Positions 38,931 through 47,607 of a stretch of DNA of 57,682 nucleotides are shown in pieces. Numbering within the stretch: position 1 is the stretch's first letter; the number at the start of each line of letters is the position of its first letter. Below the pieces are notes generated by a model. The model was given only the letters and a program-made list of their open reading frames with translations, was not told the origin of the DNA and made no database searches. A program made the position numbers and the translations under genes. Origin of the DNA: Planctomycetota bacterium (GTDB taxonomy: Bacteria > Planctomycetota > UBA1135 > UBA2386); NCBI GenBank assembly GCA_021776805.1, contig JAJFFD010000175.1, forward strand, positions 1 through 57,682, read 5' to 3'.

Positions 38931-39794
38931 TCAGCGCCCCCTTGCCAGCTTGGTGCTGGCAGCGTCGCCGACCTTGACCGTGGCGCCATCGAGGCTACTC
39001 ATGCGGCACAGTGCATTGGCACCATCCACATCGGTGATGGTCGCGGTGCCCTTGTAGTCGCCGCCATCATCGCTGATGGAGAAGCGCAGGCCGGGCTTTA
39101 CCTCGGCCTTTGCCGGGTTGTCGCTGATGGCGATCGTCAGCAGGGTGCCCTGCGGACCGACGTGGGTCACGGTGCCACCCAGTGCTGGCTGGGCGCTGGC
39201 TACCTTGAAACCCTGGGAGACAGCCACGTCCAGCAGGGCCTTGGTCTGACGAGCTTCATCTTCGGCAGCTTCGACCCGGGCGTTCAGGTTTTCGACGGCA
39301 CCCTTCAAAGTATCGATCTCGGCCTGGGCGTCGCGCAGATCCGCAACTGCTACGTCCTTCTCGCGAACCGCCGCATCACGCGCGGTGGCGGCATCGATCG
39401 AATCCTGCCGGGCATTGGTGGCTTCGATGGTCGCGCGCTCGACGCTGGAAGAGACCGTGGAGTGGTTTGCCACCAAGGTCTTGATGTCACCTTCGATTGA
39501 GCTGAGCTGATTGTTCAGCCGCTCGTTCTCCTTGGTGAGGTCTCCGATCGTCACCGTGGCCTGGTTGGCCTTGGTGTCTGCGGCCGTGAAGCGCACATTC
39601 AGATCGTTGAGTTCTTTCTGCTTGATCTCGACCTGATTGGAGAGACTGGCAACCTCCGCATCCGAAGATGTTTTGAGTGCTTCGTGGGTCTCCTTCCAGG
39701 TGGAAGCCTTTTGCAGGTAGGTGCCGGCGAAGCCGACGAATACGCCGGCGAGCACGAGATTGAGGACAATGAACAAGCGACCAATGGGACTCAT
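38931..39794 (-). CDS. Membrane-anchored coiled-coil protein
   Basis: The frame is open from 39890, but the natural start is the ATG at 39794 (MSPIGRLFIVLNLVLAG), giving 287 residues. One helix (about 4-25) is followed by FAGTYLQKASTWKE, a long Ala/Glu/Asp/Lys-rich coiled coil (about 35-200), and a C-terminal beta domain (about 205-285) with GTVTHVGPQGTLLTIAIS and LRFSISDDGG. The coil and end domain are probably periplasmic. I recall proteins with this 'SPIGR.FIVLNLVLAG' start from planctomycete genomes, without known function. Upstream is a good promoter and a hairpin-rich leader; the small tail-anchored gene follows 3 nt downstream. Confidence 0.8.
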   Translation of the reverse strand: MSPIGRLFIVLNLVLAGVFVGFAGTYLQKASTWKETHEALKTSSDAEVASLSNQVEIKQKELNDLNVRFTAADTKANQATVTIGDLTKENERLNNQLSSIEGDIKTLVANHSTVSSSVERATIEATNARQDSIDAATARDAAVREKDVAVADLRDAQAEIDTLKGAVENLNARVEAAEDEARQTKALLDVAVSQGFKVASAQPALGGTVTHVGPQGTLLTIAISDNPAKAEVKPGLRFSISDDGGDYKGTATITDVDGANALCRMSSLDGATVKVGDAASTKLARGR

Positions 39795-39860
39795 CGTGCC
39801 AGGTTTCTCCGTCTGGGGTTCTCTGGGGGCTGCAGTCGTTAGCAGGGATGGGGTTCTGTT

Positions 39861-39889
39861 CGATCTGCGAGATCGTGCAAGGGATTGCA
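39861..39889 (-). other. Two adjacent leader hairpins of the coiled-coil gene
   Basis: CGATCT-GCG-AGATCG (39861-39875) and TGCAA-GGGA-TTGCA (39876-39889) are perfect hairpins of 6 and 5 bp placed back to back. They lie in the predicted 5' untranslated leader between the promoter at 39936-39963 and the ATG at 39794. They may stabilise the mRNA or form part of a control element. Confidence 0.4.
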
Positions 39890-39935
39890 CTTTGCCAGGA
39901 CAGTGAGGGTATCTGCCCGAAGCGTCTGGGCAGGG

Positions 39936-39963
39936 ATCCTAACTCTCTGTCAAGTCTCGTCAA
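39936..39963 (-). promoter_or_regulatory. Predicted sigma-70-type promoter of the coiled-coil gene
   Basis: On the minus strand TTGACG (39963-39958) and TAGGAT (39941-39936) are separated by 16 nt, matching the -35 and -10 consensus at 5 and 4 of 6 positions. Transcription would begin near 39929, leaving a leader of about 135 nt. A CTGCCC/GGGCAG inverted repeat (39913-39918 and 39928-39933) overlaps the predicted start site. Confidence 0.5.
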
Positions 39964-39981
39964 GACCAGCGACGCGGACCG

Positions 39982-41565
39982 TTAAGGCCCACGTCGGAGA
40001 ATCTTAGCCCAGAAAGTAGGAGAGGAGAGAAGCAGGGCAATGAGGCCGAACAAAACCAGAGCCTCGGCCAGGCCATGCAACCATGCCACCGCCCCCAAGG
40101 ATCCGGCTCCCGGGATCAGATCCACCGTCAAAGTCGCAACTTCCGTTGCACCAGGCTGTCGTCGCGGCAGGGCTGACTGCACTCGCCCGCGTCCATCGAT
40201 ATGCAGCGAGGCCCCATCAACGGTGCAGCGAATTACCGGCGTAGCGGTCTCCAGAGCCCGGAAGACAGTCATGGCAACCATTTGATCCAGCTCCCGCCCA
40301 CCCCGATACCAGGTCTCATTGCTCAGAACCGCCAGGAAGCGCGCCCCTGCCGCCACCTGCTGCCGTACCTCGCCGGCAAAGGCATTGTCAAAGCAGATCA
40401 GGGCGGCGAAGGGCACCCCGCTGGCCGTCTCCAAGGGAGGCCGCTCCCGCCCGGCCCGCATGTCCAGTGCGGTCCCAACCAGACTGCGCATCCAGGCCCG
40501 AATGGGATCCTCGAGGAATGCTGGCAGCAGACTGACCAGAGGCAGGCTCTCCCCAGCGGGCACCGGTCGCTGCTTCTCCTGCCAGTCGAGCAGCTGTCCG
40601 CGCGCATCGAAGAGGGCAGCCACCGCATAGTAGCGCTCCACCCTCTGTTCACCGATCAAGAGGCTGTTGCCGATGAGGAGACGAGTTTGGGGATCGAGCT
40701 GGGGCCAATCCGCTGGTGGCTGCCAGAGAGGCGGCTCCCCCCAGAGGTATTGGAAGCGATCCGGACCCTGCGGCCAGGCCCCGGCACCTTCCGGCCAGAG
40801 GATCAAGTCCAGGGCAGGGGATCGATTCTCTGCCACCAGCCTTCGCGTGGGCTCGATGAGGATCTCCCTGTACCGGTCGGCGTAGCGTTGCATGTCGAAG
40901 CGAAAGGACTCACCATCACCGGGCTCTACCAGGCCGATTCGCACCCTCTCCTCCCCACTGGGGGCCGGAACCGGCAAGATCAGGCAAGTCGCCGTCCACA
41001 GGAGCAGGGGACTGGCCAGACCAATGCATGCGGAGCGCCCTGCAGGACTGGCCAGACGCCAGGATCGATAGGCATCCACCAGAGCTGCGGCGAGCCAGGC
41101 CAGGAGCCCGTTGGTCAGAATCTCCCCTCCCCAAGCCACCGGCCCGAGGAGCGCTGGCCAGGCATACAAGGCATGGGACCACTGGCCATGGGGGTAGTTG
41201 ATCTCGGGCACATGAGCCCGCAGCCACTGCCCCGCGGCGATGCCAATTGCGAAGCAGAAGGCCCGACTCAGTCGCCCCCTGGCTGCACGTAAACTGGCGA
41301 GAGCCAGCATTTCATAGACTGGACCGAGCAGAGAGATGGCCACGTAGCCCGCCCAGGTCACGTGACGCAGGGACCATGAGAAGCTCAGGTAGTAAATCAG
41401 CGCGATCCCGTAGACCCAACGATAGCTCGCATTCGCCTGGGATAGGATCGCGTAGAAGGCCATCAAGCCCGGCAAGACCAGGAACCCAGCCCAACTCGAG
41501 GCAGCCGAGGGCGAGGACAGACTCAGACAGAGGACGGCGAACGCGGCGAGGGCCAGCCTCGTCAT
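39982..41565 (-). CDS. lnt: Apolipoprotein N-acyltransferase
   Basis: Lnt adds the third acyl chain to the N-terminal Cys of lipoproteins in the inner membrane. The 527-residue product has about seven helices in the first 200 residues and one at the C-terminus, around a nitrilase-type domain. The catalytic triad can be placed: Glu259 in LILWPEGAG, Lys331 in WQEKQRPVPAGE and Cys391 in LICFDNAF, close to Glu267-Lys335-Cys387 of E. coli. I chose the ATG at 41565 because it overlaps the moeA stop by one base (TGATG); an in-frame start six codons earlier is possible. Confidence 0.92.
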   Translation of the reverse strand: MTRLALAAFAVLCLSLSSPSAASSWAGFLVLPGLMAFYAILSQANASYRWVYGIALIYYLSFSWSLRHVTWAGYVAISLLGPVYEMLALASLRAARGRLSRAFCFAIGIAAGQWLRAHVPEINYPHGQWSHALYAWPALLGPVAWGGEILTNGLLAWLAAALVDAYRSWRLASPAGRSACIGLASPLLLWTATCLILPVPAPSGEERVRIGLVEPGDGESFRFDMQRYADRYREILIEPTRRLVAENRSPALDLILWPEGAGAWPQGPDRFQYLWGEPPLWQPPADWPQLDPQTRLLIGNSLLIGEQRVERYYAVAALFDARGQLLDWQEKQRPVPAGESLPLVSLLPAFLEDPIRAWMRSLVGTALDMRAGRERPPLETASGVPFAALICFDNAFAGEVRQQVAAGARFLAVLSNETWYRGGRELDQMVAMTVFRALETATPVIRCTVDGASLHIDGRGRVQSALPRRQPGATEVATLTVDLIPGAGSLGAVAWLHGLAEALVLFGLIALLLSSPTFWAKILRRGP

Positions 41566-42809
41566 CAAGCTTCCAAGCTCCAACCGGAGGAGAAGCTGCA
41601 GATCTCCACCAGCTCCAAGGTGGAGGGATCCCGATCCCCGGGGATCAGCGCATAGGCGTCCGCCTCGAGCATGCTGAAGGGGTTGCCACTCGGGCTGAAG
41701 GGCAAGGTTTCGGCGATCAGGCCGCCATCCTGCGCGGTCCGCAAGCGACAGGGAACGGCCTGGCTACGCCAGTTCTTCCGAATCTCCGGGCCCTGCAGGC
41801 GAGCCGTCGCCAGCTGCTTGCATCCGCGGTCTCCCCCGAGGCGAAGCAGGAGAGGTCGGACCAGAAGGTCGAAGACCGTCACACAGGAAGCAGGATTACC
41901 AGGCAGACCAAAGACGAAGCAGCCGGACTCAGGACTACCCTGGCGCCCGAAAAAGGTCGGCTTGCCGGGCTTGAGGGCAATGCCGTGGAAGCGCTGCTCG
42001 ACTCCCAGATCACTGAGCGCGCCATGCACAAGGTCGTGGCTGCCCTTGGATACGCCACCGATGGTGATGAGCAGGTCCGCCTCCGCAAGTCCCCTGGCCA
42101 GAGCCGCGCGCAGTTCATCGGCTCGGTCGCCGACGATGCCGAGGCTGATCGCCTCGCCGCCACATTCTCTGACCTGTGCAGCCAGAGCCTGGCTGTTGCT
42201 ATCCCGCAACTGATGCTCCCCAGGCTGCTGGTCAACCGGCACCACCTCATCACCGGTGGCCAGGATCGCGACTCGCGGTGCCCGATGCACCGCAACCTGA
42301 TGGACCCCAAGGACCGCCAGGGCAGCGATCTCGCTAGCACGTATTCGGCTCCCAGCCTCGAGCAGACGGGACCCGGCGGCGAGTTCCGAGCCCAAGGGGC
42401 GAATATTGGCTCCGGCTTCCGAGTCCGCTTTCAGCAGCAACTCTTCCGCCTCGAAACCGTTGCTGTCCTCCACCCTGAGCACCCGGTCCGCATCTTCTGG
42501 GACGACTGCCCCGGTCATGATCCGCAGGGCGGTATCGGGCTGAAGTCGCCCTACGAAGGGATGTCCGGCCAAGGATTCCCCGAGAATCTTGAACCTTGCG
42601 CCCACGGCATAAGACCTGGATCCCGCAGCAAGGGCGAAACCGTCCATAGCGGAGCGATCCGTGGTTGGCCAAGGGTCTGCGGCGCGCAGGTCCTCGAACA
42701 ATCGTCTACCATGGCTGTCCAGCAAGTCGCAGATGATGCGCTCAGTGGACTGGACCTTTTCAGCCATCACCAGTTCGCGGGCCCTGGCCAGAGGAATGAT
42801 ATTTGACAT
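41565..42809 (-). CDS. moeA: Molybdopterin molybdenumtransferase (MoeA)
   Basis: MoeA inserts molybdate into adenylylated molybdopterin in molybdenum cofactor synthesis. The 414-residue chain shows the family motifs: TDRSAMDGFAL, RIMTGAVVPEDAD, VAILATGDEV, DSNSQAL, ITIGGVSKGSHD, KPGKPTFFG and FGLPGNPAS. Length is normal. No other cofactor genes are in the window. It is followed by lnt in a one-base overlap and is divergent from the RND adaptor gene with 132 bp between the start codons. Confidence 0.94.
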   Translation of the reverse strand: MSNIIPLARARELVMAEKVQSTERIICDLLDSHGRRLFEDLRAADPWPTTDRSAMDGFALAAGSRSYAVGARFKILGESLAGHPFVGRLQPDTALRIMTGAVVPEDADRVLRVEDSNGFEAEELLLKADSEAGANIRPLGSELAAGSRLLEAGSRIRASEIAALAVLGVHQVAVHRAPRVAILATGDEVVPVDQQPGEHQLRDSNSQALAAQVRECGGEAISLGIVGDRADELRAALARGLAEADLLITIGGVSKGSHDLVHGALSDLGVEQRFHGIALKPGKPTFFGRQGSPESGCFVFGLPGNPASCVTVFDLLVRPLLLRLGGDRGCKQLATARLQGPEIRKNWRSQAVPCRLRTAQDGGLIAETLPFSPSGNPFSMLEADAYALIPGDRDPSTLELVEICSFSSGWSLEA

Positions 42810-42876
42810 GCAAACGAACCGACTATGCGAGTTGGGCAGCAGAAGGTATTCCAGGGCCGGGAGCAGGGCTGCGCAT

Positions 42877-42887
42877 TTTGCCGCAAA
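42877..42887. promoter_or_regulatory. Operator-like dyad between moeA and the RND operon
   Basis: TTTGC-C-GCAAA is a perfect 11-bp dyad with a one-base centre in the 132-bp divergent gap. Such dyads are typical targets of dimeric repressors, and drug-efflux operons are often so controlled, but no regulator gene is adjacent. The functional claim is inference. Confidence 0.33.
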
Positions 42888-42915
42888 TTCGTTCTCGAAG
42901 AGTAGTCACAGCCCC

Positions 42916-42933
42916 CGAAGGCAATAGCCTTCG
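42916..42933 (+). other. Hairpin just upstream of the RND adaptor start
   Basis: CGAAGGC (42916-42922), loop AATA and GCCTTCG (42927-42933) form a perfect 7-bp hairpin ending 8 nt before the ATG at 42942. It occupies the position of the ribosome binding site, and no separate Shine-Dalgarno is visible, so translation of the adaptor may depend on this structure. Confidence 0.4.
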
Positions 42934-42941
42934 CCCGCGCG

Positions 42942-44210
42942 ATGAGAGCAATCAGCACAGCCAGAGTCAAAGCAGCCCCTTCCGGCTTCAGGAGAGCGAG
43001 CACTCTGCTCTGCCTGCTGTCCCTGCAACTGGCCTTCACCGCATGCGACGGAGTCGAGGGCGCAGGCATAACAGCAGCCGCCGAGAAGCAACTGCCCTTG
43101 GTGCGAGTCGCCAAGCTCGAATGGCAGAAGGTCCGCAATGCAATCGAGACTACAGGCTTCCTCGAGTCGGAACACCGGGTAACGCTGCTGTCCAAGATCA
43201 GCGGCCGTGTCATTGCAGTCGAAGTCGATGAAGGCCAGCGAGTCAGCAAGGGTCAGGTACTGGCCCTTCTCGATGACCGCGAAGCACAGCAGGCGATCTT
43301 GCAGGTAGAGGTGCAGCTCGAAGAGAAGAAGGTGCGTAAGGAGCTGGCTGACCTGGCGGTGGACACGGCAACCGGCAAGCTGGAACAGGCGAAGATTGAA
43401 CGCGACAAGGCGCTAGCTGAGTACAAGCGTAATACCAACATCAATCCGGACCTGATCGCACCGAAGGAACTCGATGACAGCAAGTTTGCTTGGGAGAGCT
43501 CTGTCGAAGCACTCAAAGTCTCTGACTTCGACAAGCGCAAAGCCGAACTCGAAGTCCTGGTCGCGCAGAACAGCATCGCAGAACTCACTGCGCGTCTGGC
43601 AGAGCAGACACTGAAGCTCGCCGAGCACAGCATTCGCTCACCCATCGATGGCGTGGTCGAAGAGCGGCAGATCACCGGTGGCGAGACCATCGGCACGAGC
43701 ACCGAACTCTTCTCCATCGTCGACAGCGAAAACCTGGTCGCATATCTGCGGCGTCCGCAGCGCGAGCTGCCGCTGGTTCAAAAGGCCAAGGAGGTGACCT
43801 TCACCACCGATGCCGCTCCCGATCGACAGTTCAGCGCGAACATCGATGTCTTCAGCCCCGTTGTGGATCAGAGCTCCGGATCCTTCCGAATTCGCATTCG
43901 AGTGCGGAAGGAGGACACCGAGTTTCTTCGCCCGGGCATGTTCATCAAGTCGGAGATCTTGACCGAAGACGAGCGGCGAGCGCTCATGGTGCCCAAGTCT
44001 GCGGTCATCAACGAGCTCGAGAAGTCAATCGTCTACGCCATCCGCGGCAACATCGCCCACCGATTAGTCCTGGATCCCGGTCTCGAACTGCGCACCTTCG
44101 TCGAATGCAAGAATCTAGGCGATGAAGGCCTGGCCGCAGGGGACCTGGTGGTCGTCAGCGGGCAACAGGATCTACGCGACAAGGCCGAAGTGGAGGTCGT
44201 CAAGGACTAA
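42942..44210 (+). CDS. RND efflux periplasmic adaptor (HlyD/membrane fusion family), probable lipoprotein
   Basis: The 422-residue protein has a basic N-terminus and hydrophobic core ending in Cys35 (LAFTAC), a near-canonical lipobox. Residues about 70-115 carry the first lipoyl half (VTLLSKISGRVIAVEVDEGQRVSKGQVLALLDD). A coiled-coil hairpin follows (about 115-235), then the second lipoyl half (IRSPIDGVVEERQITGGETIG), a beta-barrel (about 270-345) and a membrane-proximal domain. It would bridge the RND pumps encoded downstream to an outer-membrane channel that is not encoded here. Eleven nt separate it from the first pump gene. Confidence 0.92.
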   Translation: MRAISTARVKAAPSGFRRASTLLCLLSLQLAFTACDGVEGAGITAAAEKQLPLVRVAKLEWQKVRNAIETTGFLESEHRVTLLSKISGRVIAVEVDEGQRVSKGQVLALLDDREAQQAILQVEVQLEEKKVRKELADLAVDTATGKLEQAKIERDKALAEYKRNTNINPDLIAPKELDDSKFAWESSVEALKVSDFDKRKAELEVLVAQNSIAELTARLAEQTLKLAEHSIRSPIDGVVEERQITGGETIGTSTELFSIVDSENLVAYLRRPQRELPLVQKAKEVTFTTDAAPDRQFSANIDVFSPVVDQSSGSFRIRIRVRKEDTEFLRPGMFIKSEILTEDERRALMVPKSAVINELEKSIVYAIRGNIAHRLVLDPGLELRTFVECKNLGDEGLAAGDLVVVSGQQDLRDKAEVEVVKD

Positions 44211-44220
44211 GGCACGGCCT

Positions 44221-47200
44221 ATGCAAGCCGCGCAGAACTCAGCCTTCCGCTTCGCCACGACGCGGCCCGTGGCAATCACCATGATGGTGCTCGCGGCTGT
44301 GGTCTTCGGTGCCGTCGGCCTGAAGCAGTTGCCCCTCAACCTGCTGCCTGAGATCTCCTACCCAACCCTGACGATCCGCACCGAATACCCCGGTGCCAGC
44401 CCTGAGGACGTAGAAGAGAGAATCAGCGAACGGCTACAGGAGTCCGTCGCCGTCGTCCCCGGCATGCGTCGGATCGTCTCCATCAGCCGCCCGGAAATCA
44501 GCGACATCATTTTGGAATTCGCCTGGGGCACGGAGATGGTCTTCGCCATTTCTGACATCAGGGAGCGCATCGACCGAGTGGTGCTACCCCGCGAAGCGGA
44601 CAAGCCGCTGGTGCTTCGCTACGACCCGAGCCTGGATCCGATGATGACCATCGGCCTCTCCGGCGACGATAGCCTGGTTCACCTACGCCTGATCGCTGAG
44701 GAAGAAATCGAACGTGAGCTGGCCAAAATCGAAGGGCTGGCCGCAGTCAAAATTCGTGGCGGGGACGAAGAGGAGATCCTCATCGACCTGGACGAGCAAG
44801 CCTTGAGTCTCCTCGGCCTCGACGTGGAAACGGTCGGGCGACGTCTGGCGCAAGAGAACGTCAATACTGCTTCCGGCACCATCGAGGAGGGCAATACCCA
44901 GTTCCTCGTACGCACCCTCGGTGAGTTTCAAAACCTGGAAGAAATCGAGGACATCATTCTCGATCGCCGTAACGACGCGCCAATCCGTCTTTCAGATGTC
45001 GCTCGAGTCAATCGGCAACCCAAGGACAAGGAAGTTATCAGCCGTATCGATGGACGCCCCTGCGTCCTCATCGACGTCTACCGAGAGGCTGGTGCCAATC
45101 TGGTCGATCTGGCGGGGCGCGTGCGCGACCGCGTCTTCGGCACGATGGAGCAGCAAAATTATGCTGCGGCTTTGGCTGCTGACCCGAGCCTCATGCCACG
45201 GGAGTTGGTGGCAAGCCCGGAGGAACTTCAGGCAGAGGCCGCCGACATCGCGGCACTCAGCTCATGGCAAGGCGCCATGGTCAAAGCCGAGCGGGCGAAG
45301 GTCCTCTCCCAACATCGGCGCAACCTGGATTTCATGGTCCATGACCTGGAGCCATACTCACTGGAGTTCGACCTCTTACAGGATCAGTCCGAATTCATCG
45401 AGCTAGCCATCGATGACTTGAAGTCCAGCGCCATCAAGGGCGGCTTGTTTGCGATTCTGGTGATCTTCCTGTTTCTGCGCCGACTCTCCGTGACCCTGAT
45501 CCTGGCAGCATCCATTCCGATCAGCCTGGTCGCCAGCTTTGCGCCGATGTACCTCTCGGACATCACGCTCAATATCATGTCCCTCGGCGGCCTTGCCCTG
45601 GGTGTTGGCATGTTGGTGGACAACTCCATTGTGGTTCTCGAATCCATCAGCCGCTCTCGCGAATCGGGTCTCGGAATCAGAGATGCCGCGGTGCAGGGTG
45701 TGTCGCGAGTGGCTTCGGCAGTCACAGCGAGCACGCTGACCACGGTCGCAGTGTTCTTTCCCATCGTCTTCGTAGAGGGTGTCGCTGGGCAGTTGTTCCG
45801 CGATCAATCTCTGACGGTGGTGTACAGCCTGCTCATGTCCCTGCTGGTGGCACTCTTCGTCATCCCCATGTTCGCCAGCCGCGGCGCTGATCCAGGACGG
45901 GAATGCGTCGCTCCCAGTTCACGGATCGGGCGATTCAGCCAGAGTCTAGTCGCCAAGAGCATGCGCCTCACAGGCGGCGTGGCCGTCATGATTGGCCGCT
46001 TGCTCGCCACTATCGTCAGACCTGCGGTTGGGCTCTTCGATCGCGTCTACAGGAGTCTCGACGCTGCCTACCCAAAGCTCCTGCGAGTCTCCCTGGGCGC
46101 CCGCTGGCTGGTGCTCGCCTCGGCCCTGGCGCTGCTCTCCCTGGCTGGCTGGCGCTTGGGCTCCCTAGGTAGCGAACTCATTCCCGAAGTGAGTCAGGGA
46201 GAAGTCTTCGTCGATATCTTCCTGCCGCGGGACGCAGCGGTCGAGCGAACGGATGCAGTGGCTTCACCGCTGGAAAGTCAACTCCGGCAACTCCCGGAGG
46301 TCGAGCGCACCTTCCTCGCCGTAGGTGTGGATCGAGAAGAGCTCAATTCCTCCGAAGAAGGCGAACACTCGGCGCGCATCCTGGTGAAGCTGCGCGAGGA
46401 ATTCTCGGATCACGCTTCAGAAGAGATCTTCCGAGCCAAGGCTCGAAGGCTCGTCCAGGCCATCCCTGAGATTCAGAGCTACCGCTTCAATACTCCGAGC
46501 GTGCTGAACTTCAGCGCTCCGCTCGTCATCGAAGTGGTCGGCAGGGATCTGATCGCCCTGCGTGAGACTTCGGTTCGAGTTACTGAAGCACTCGAAAACC
46601 TGCCTGGACTGCGCGATGTTCGTAGCACGATGCAGCGGGGCAACCCGGAGATCATAATCCATCTCGACCGGGACAAGATGTCCGCACTGGGCATCGAATC
46701 GGGCATCGTTGCCCGCACCCTGCAAAGCAAGATTCTCGGAGATCTGCCCACGCGCTTCGCCGAGCGTGACCGCAAAGTGGACATCCGGGTTGCGCTGTCG
46801 AAGACAGAATTGGATCGAGTTGACCGACTGCTAGCCATCAACGTCAATCCTGCCGGCAATCCGGAGATCCCGCTGGGCAGCATCGGACGGATCCAACGCC
46901 TTGAAGGCCCGAGCGAAATCAGACGCATCGGCAATATCCGTGGGGCAGAGGTCCAGGCAGCGGTCGTGGGCTTCGACATCGGCTCAACCCAGTCCATGAT
47001 CATGGGTAGACTGGAGAGCCTCGACCTGCCCAAGGGCATCGACATTCGACTCGGTGGCCAAAAGGACGAGATGGAGCGTTCGACCAACTCGGTCTTCCTG
47101 GCCCTGGGCCTGGCCATCTTCTTGGTCTACATCGTGATGGCCAGCCAGTTTGAAAGCCTGGTTCAACCCTTCATCATTCTGCTCTCGCTTCCCATGGCCT

Positions 47201-47607
47201 TCGTGGGGGTGATCCTCGCCTTGGAACTGACTGCCACGCCGATCTCGGTCATCGCCCTCCTGGGCTGCATCATGCTGGCGGGCATCGTGGTCAACAATGC
47301 GATCATCATGGTTGACCAGATCAATCGGCTGCGTGCCGGCGGGATGAGCGTGCCGGATGCGGTCGTGAAGGGTGCACATACCCGCCTGCGCCCGGTGCTG
47401 ATGACGACCCTGACCACTATTCTCGGTCTTCTGCCATTGACTGGTTGGCTGAATAGCATCCCTCTCCTCGGTGGCAACGGCGAAGGACTCGAGCTGCGCG
47501 CACCCATGGCAATTACAGTCATCGCCGGGCTCGCCATGTCTACTCTGCTGACCCTGATCATCATTCCCGTGATCTATTCTCTCATTGGCAGGAGAGTGCA
47601 TGCCTGA
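44221..47607 (+). CDS. RND-family efflux pump, first of a tandem pair
   Basis: I chose the ATG at 44221 (MQAAQNSAFRFATTRPVAITMMV); the frame is open earlier inside the adaptor gene. The 1128-residue chain has the RND plan: a first helix (about 16-35), a periplasmic porter domain, a helix bundle with GVGMLVDNSIVVLESI (helix 4, with the proton-relay Asp), a second helix (after residue about 640), a second porter domain, and the last bundle with AGIVVNNAIIMVDQI. Extra sequence is seen near residues 315-400 just before helix 2. The substrate is unknown. The 3' end overlaps the second pump by 8 nt. Confidence 0.93.
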   Translation: MQAAQNSAFRFATTRPVAITMMVLAAVVFGAVGLKQLPLNLLPEISYPTLTIRTEYPGASPEDVEERISERLQESVAVVPGMRRIVSISRPEISDIILEFAWGTEMVFAISDIRERIDRVVLPREADKPLVLRYDPSLDPMMTIGLSGDDSLVHLRLIAEEEIERELAKIEGLAAVKIRGGDEEEILIDLDEQALSLLGLDVETVGRRLAQENVNTASGTIEEGNTQFLVRTLGEFQNLEEIEDIILDRRNDAPIRLSDVARVNRQPKDKEVISRIDGRPCVLIDVYREAGANLVDLAGRVRDRVFGTMEQQNYAAALAADPSLMPRELVASPEELQAEAADIAALSSWQGAMVKAERAKVLSQHRRNLDFMVHDLEPYSLEFDLLQDQSEFIELAIDDLKSSAIKGGLFAILVIFLFLRRLSVTLILAASIPISLVASFAPMYLSDITLNIMSLGGLALGVGMLVDNSIVVLESISRSRESGLGIRDAAVQGVSRVASAVTASTLTTVAVFFPIVFVEGVAGQLFRDQSLTVVYSLLMSLLVALFVIPMFASRGADPGRECVAPSSRIGRFSQSLVAKSMRLTGGVAVMIGRLLATIVRPAVGLFDRVYRSLDAAYPKLLRVSLGARWLVLASALALLSLAGWRLGSLGSELIPEVSQGEVFVDIFLPRDAAVERTDAVASPLESQLRQLPEVERTFLAVGVDREELNSSEEGEHSARILVKLREEFSDHASEEIFRAKARRLVQAIPEIQSYRFNTPSVLNFSAPLVIEVVGRDLIALRETSVRVTEALENLPGLRDVRSTMQRGNPEIIIHLDRDKMSALGIESGIVARTLQSKILGDLPTRFAERDRKVDIRVALSKTELDRVDRLLAINVNPAGNPEIPLGSIGRIQRLEGPSEIRRIGNIRGAEVQAAVVGFDIGSTQSMIMGRLESLDLPKGIDIRLGGQKDEMERSTNSVFLALGLAIFLVYIVMASQFESLVQPFIILLSLPMAFVGVILALELTATPISVIALLGCIMLAGIVVNNAIIMVDQINRLRAGGMSVPDAVVKGAHTRLRPVLMTTLTTILGLLPLTGWLNSIPLLGGNGEGLELRAPMAITVIAGLAMSTLLTLIIIPVIYSLIGRRVHA

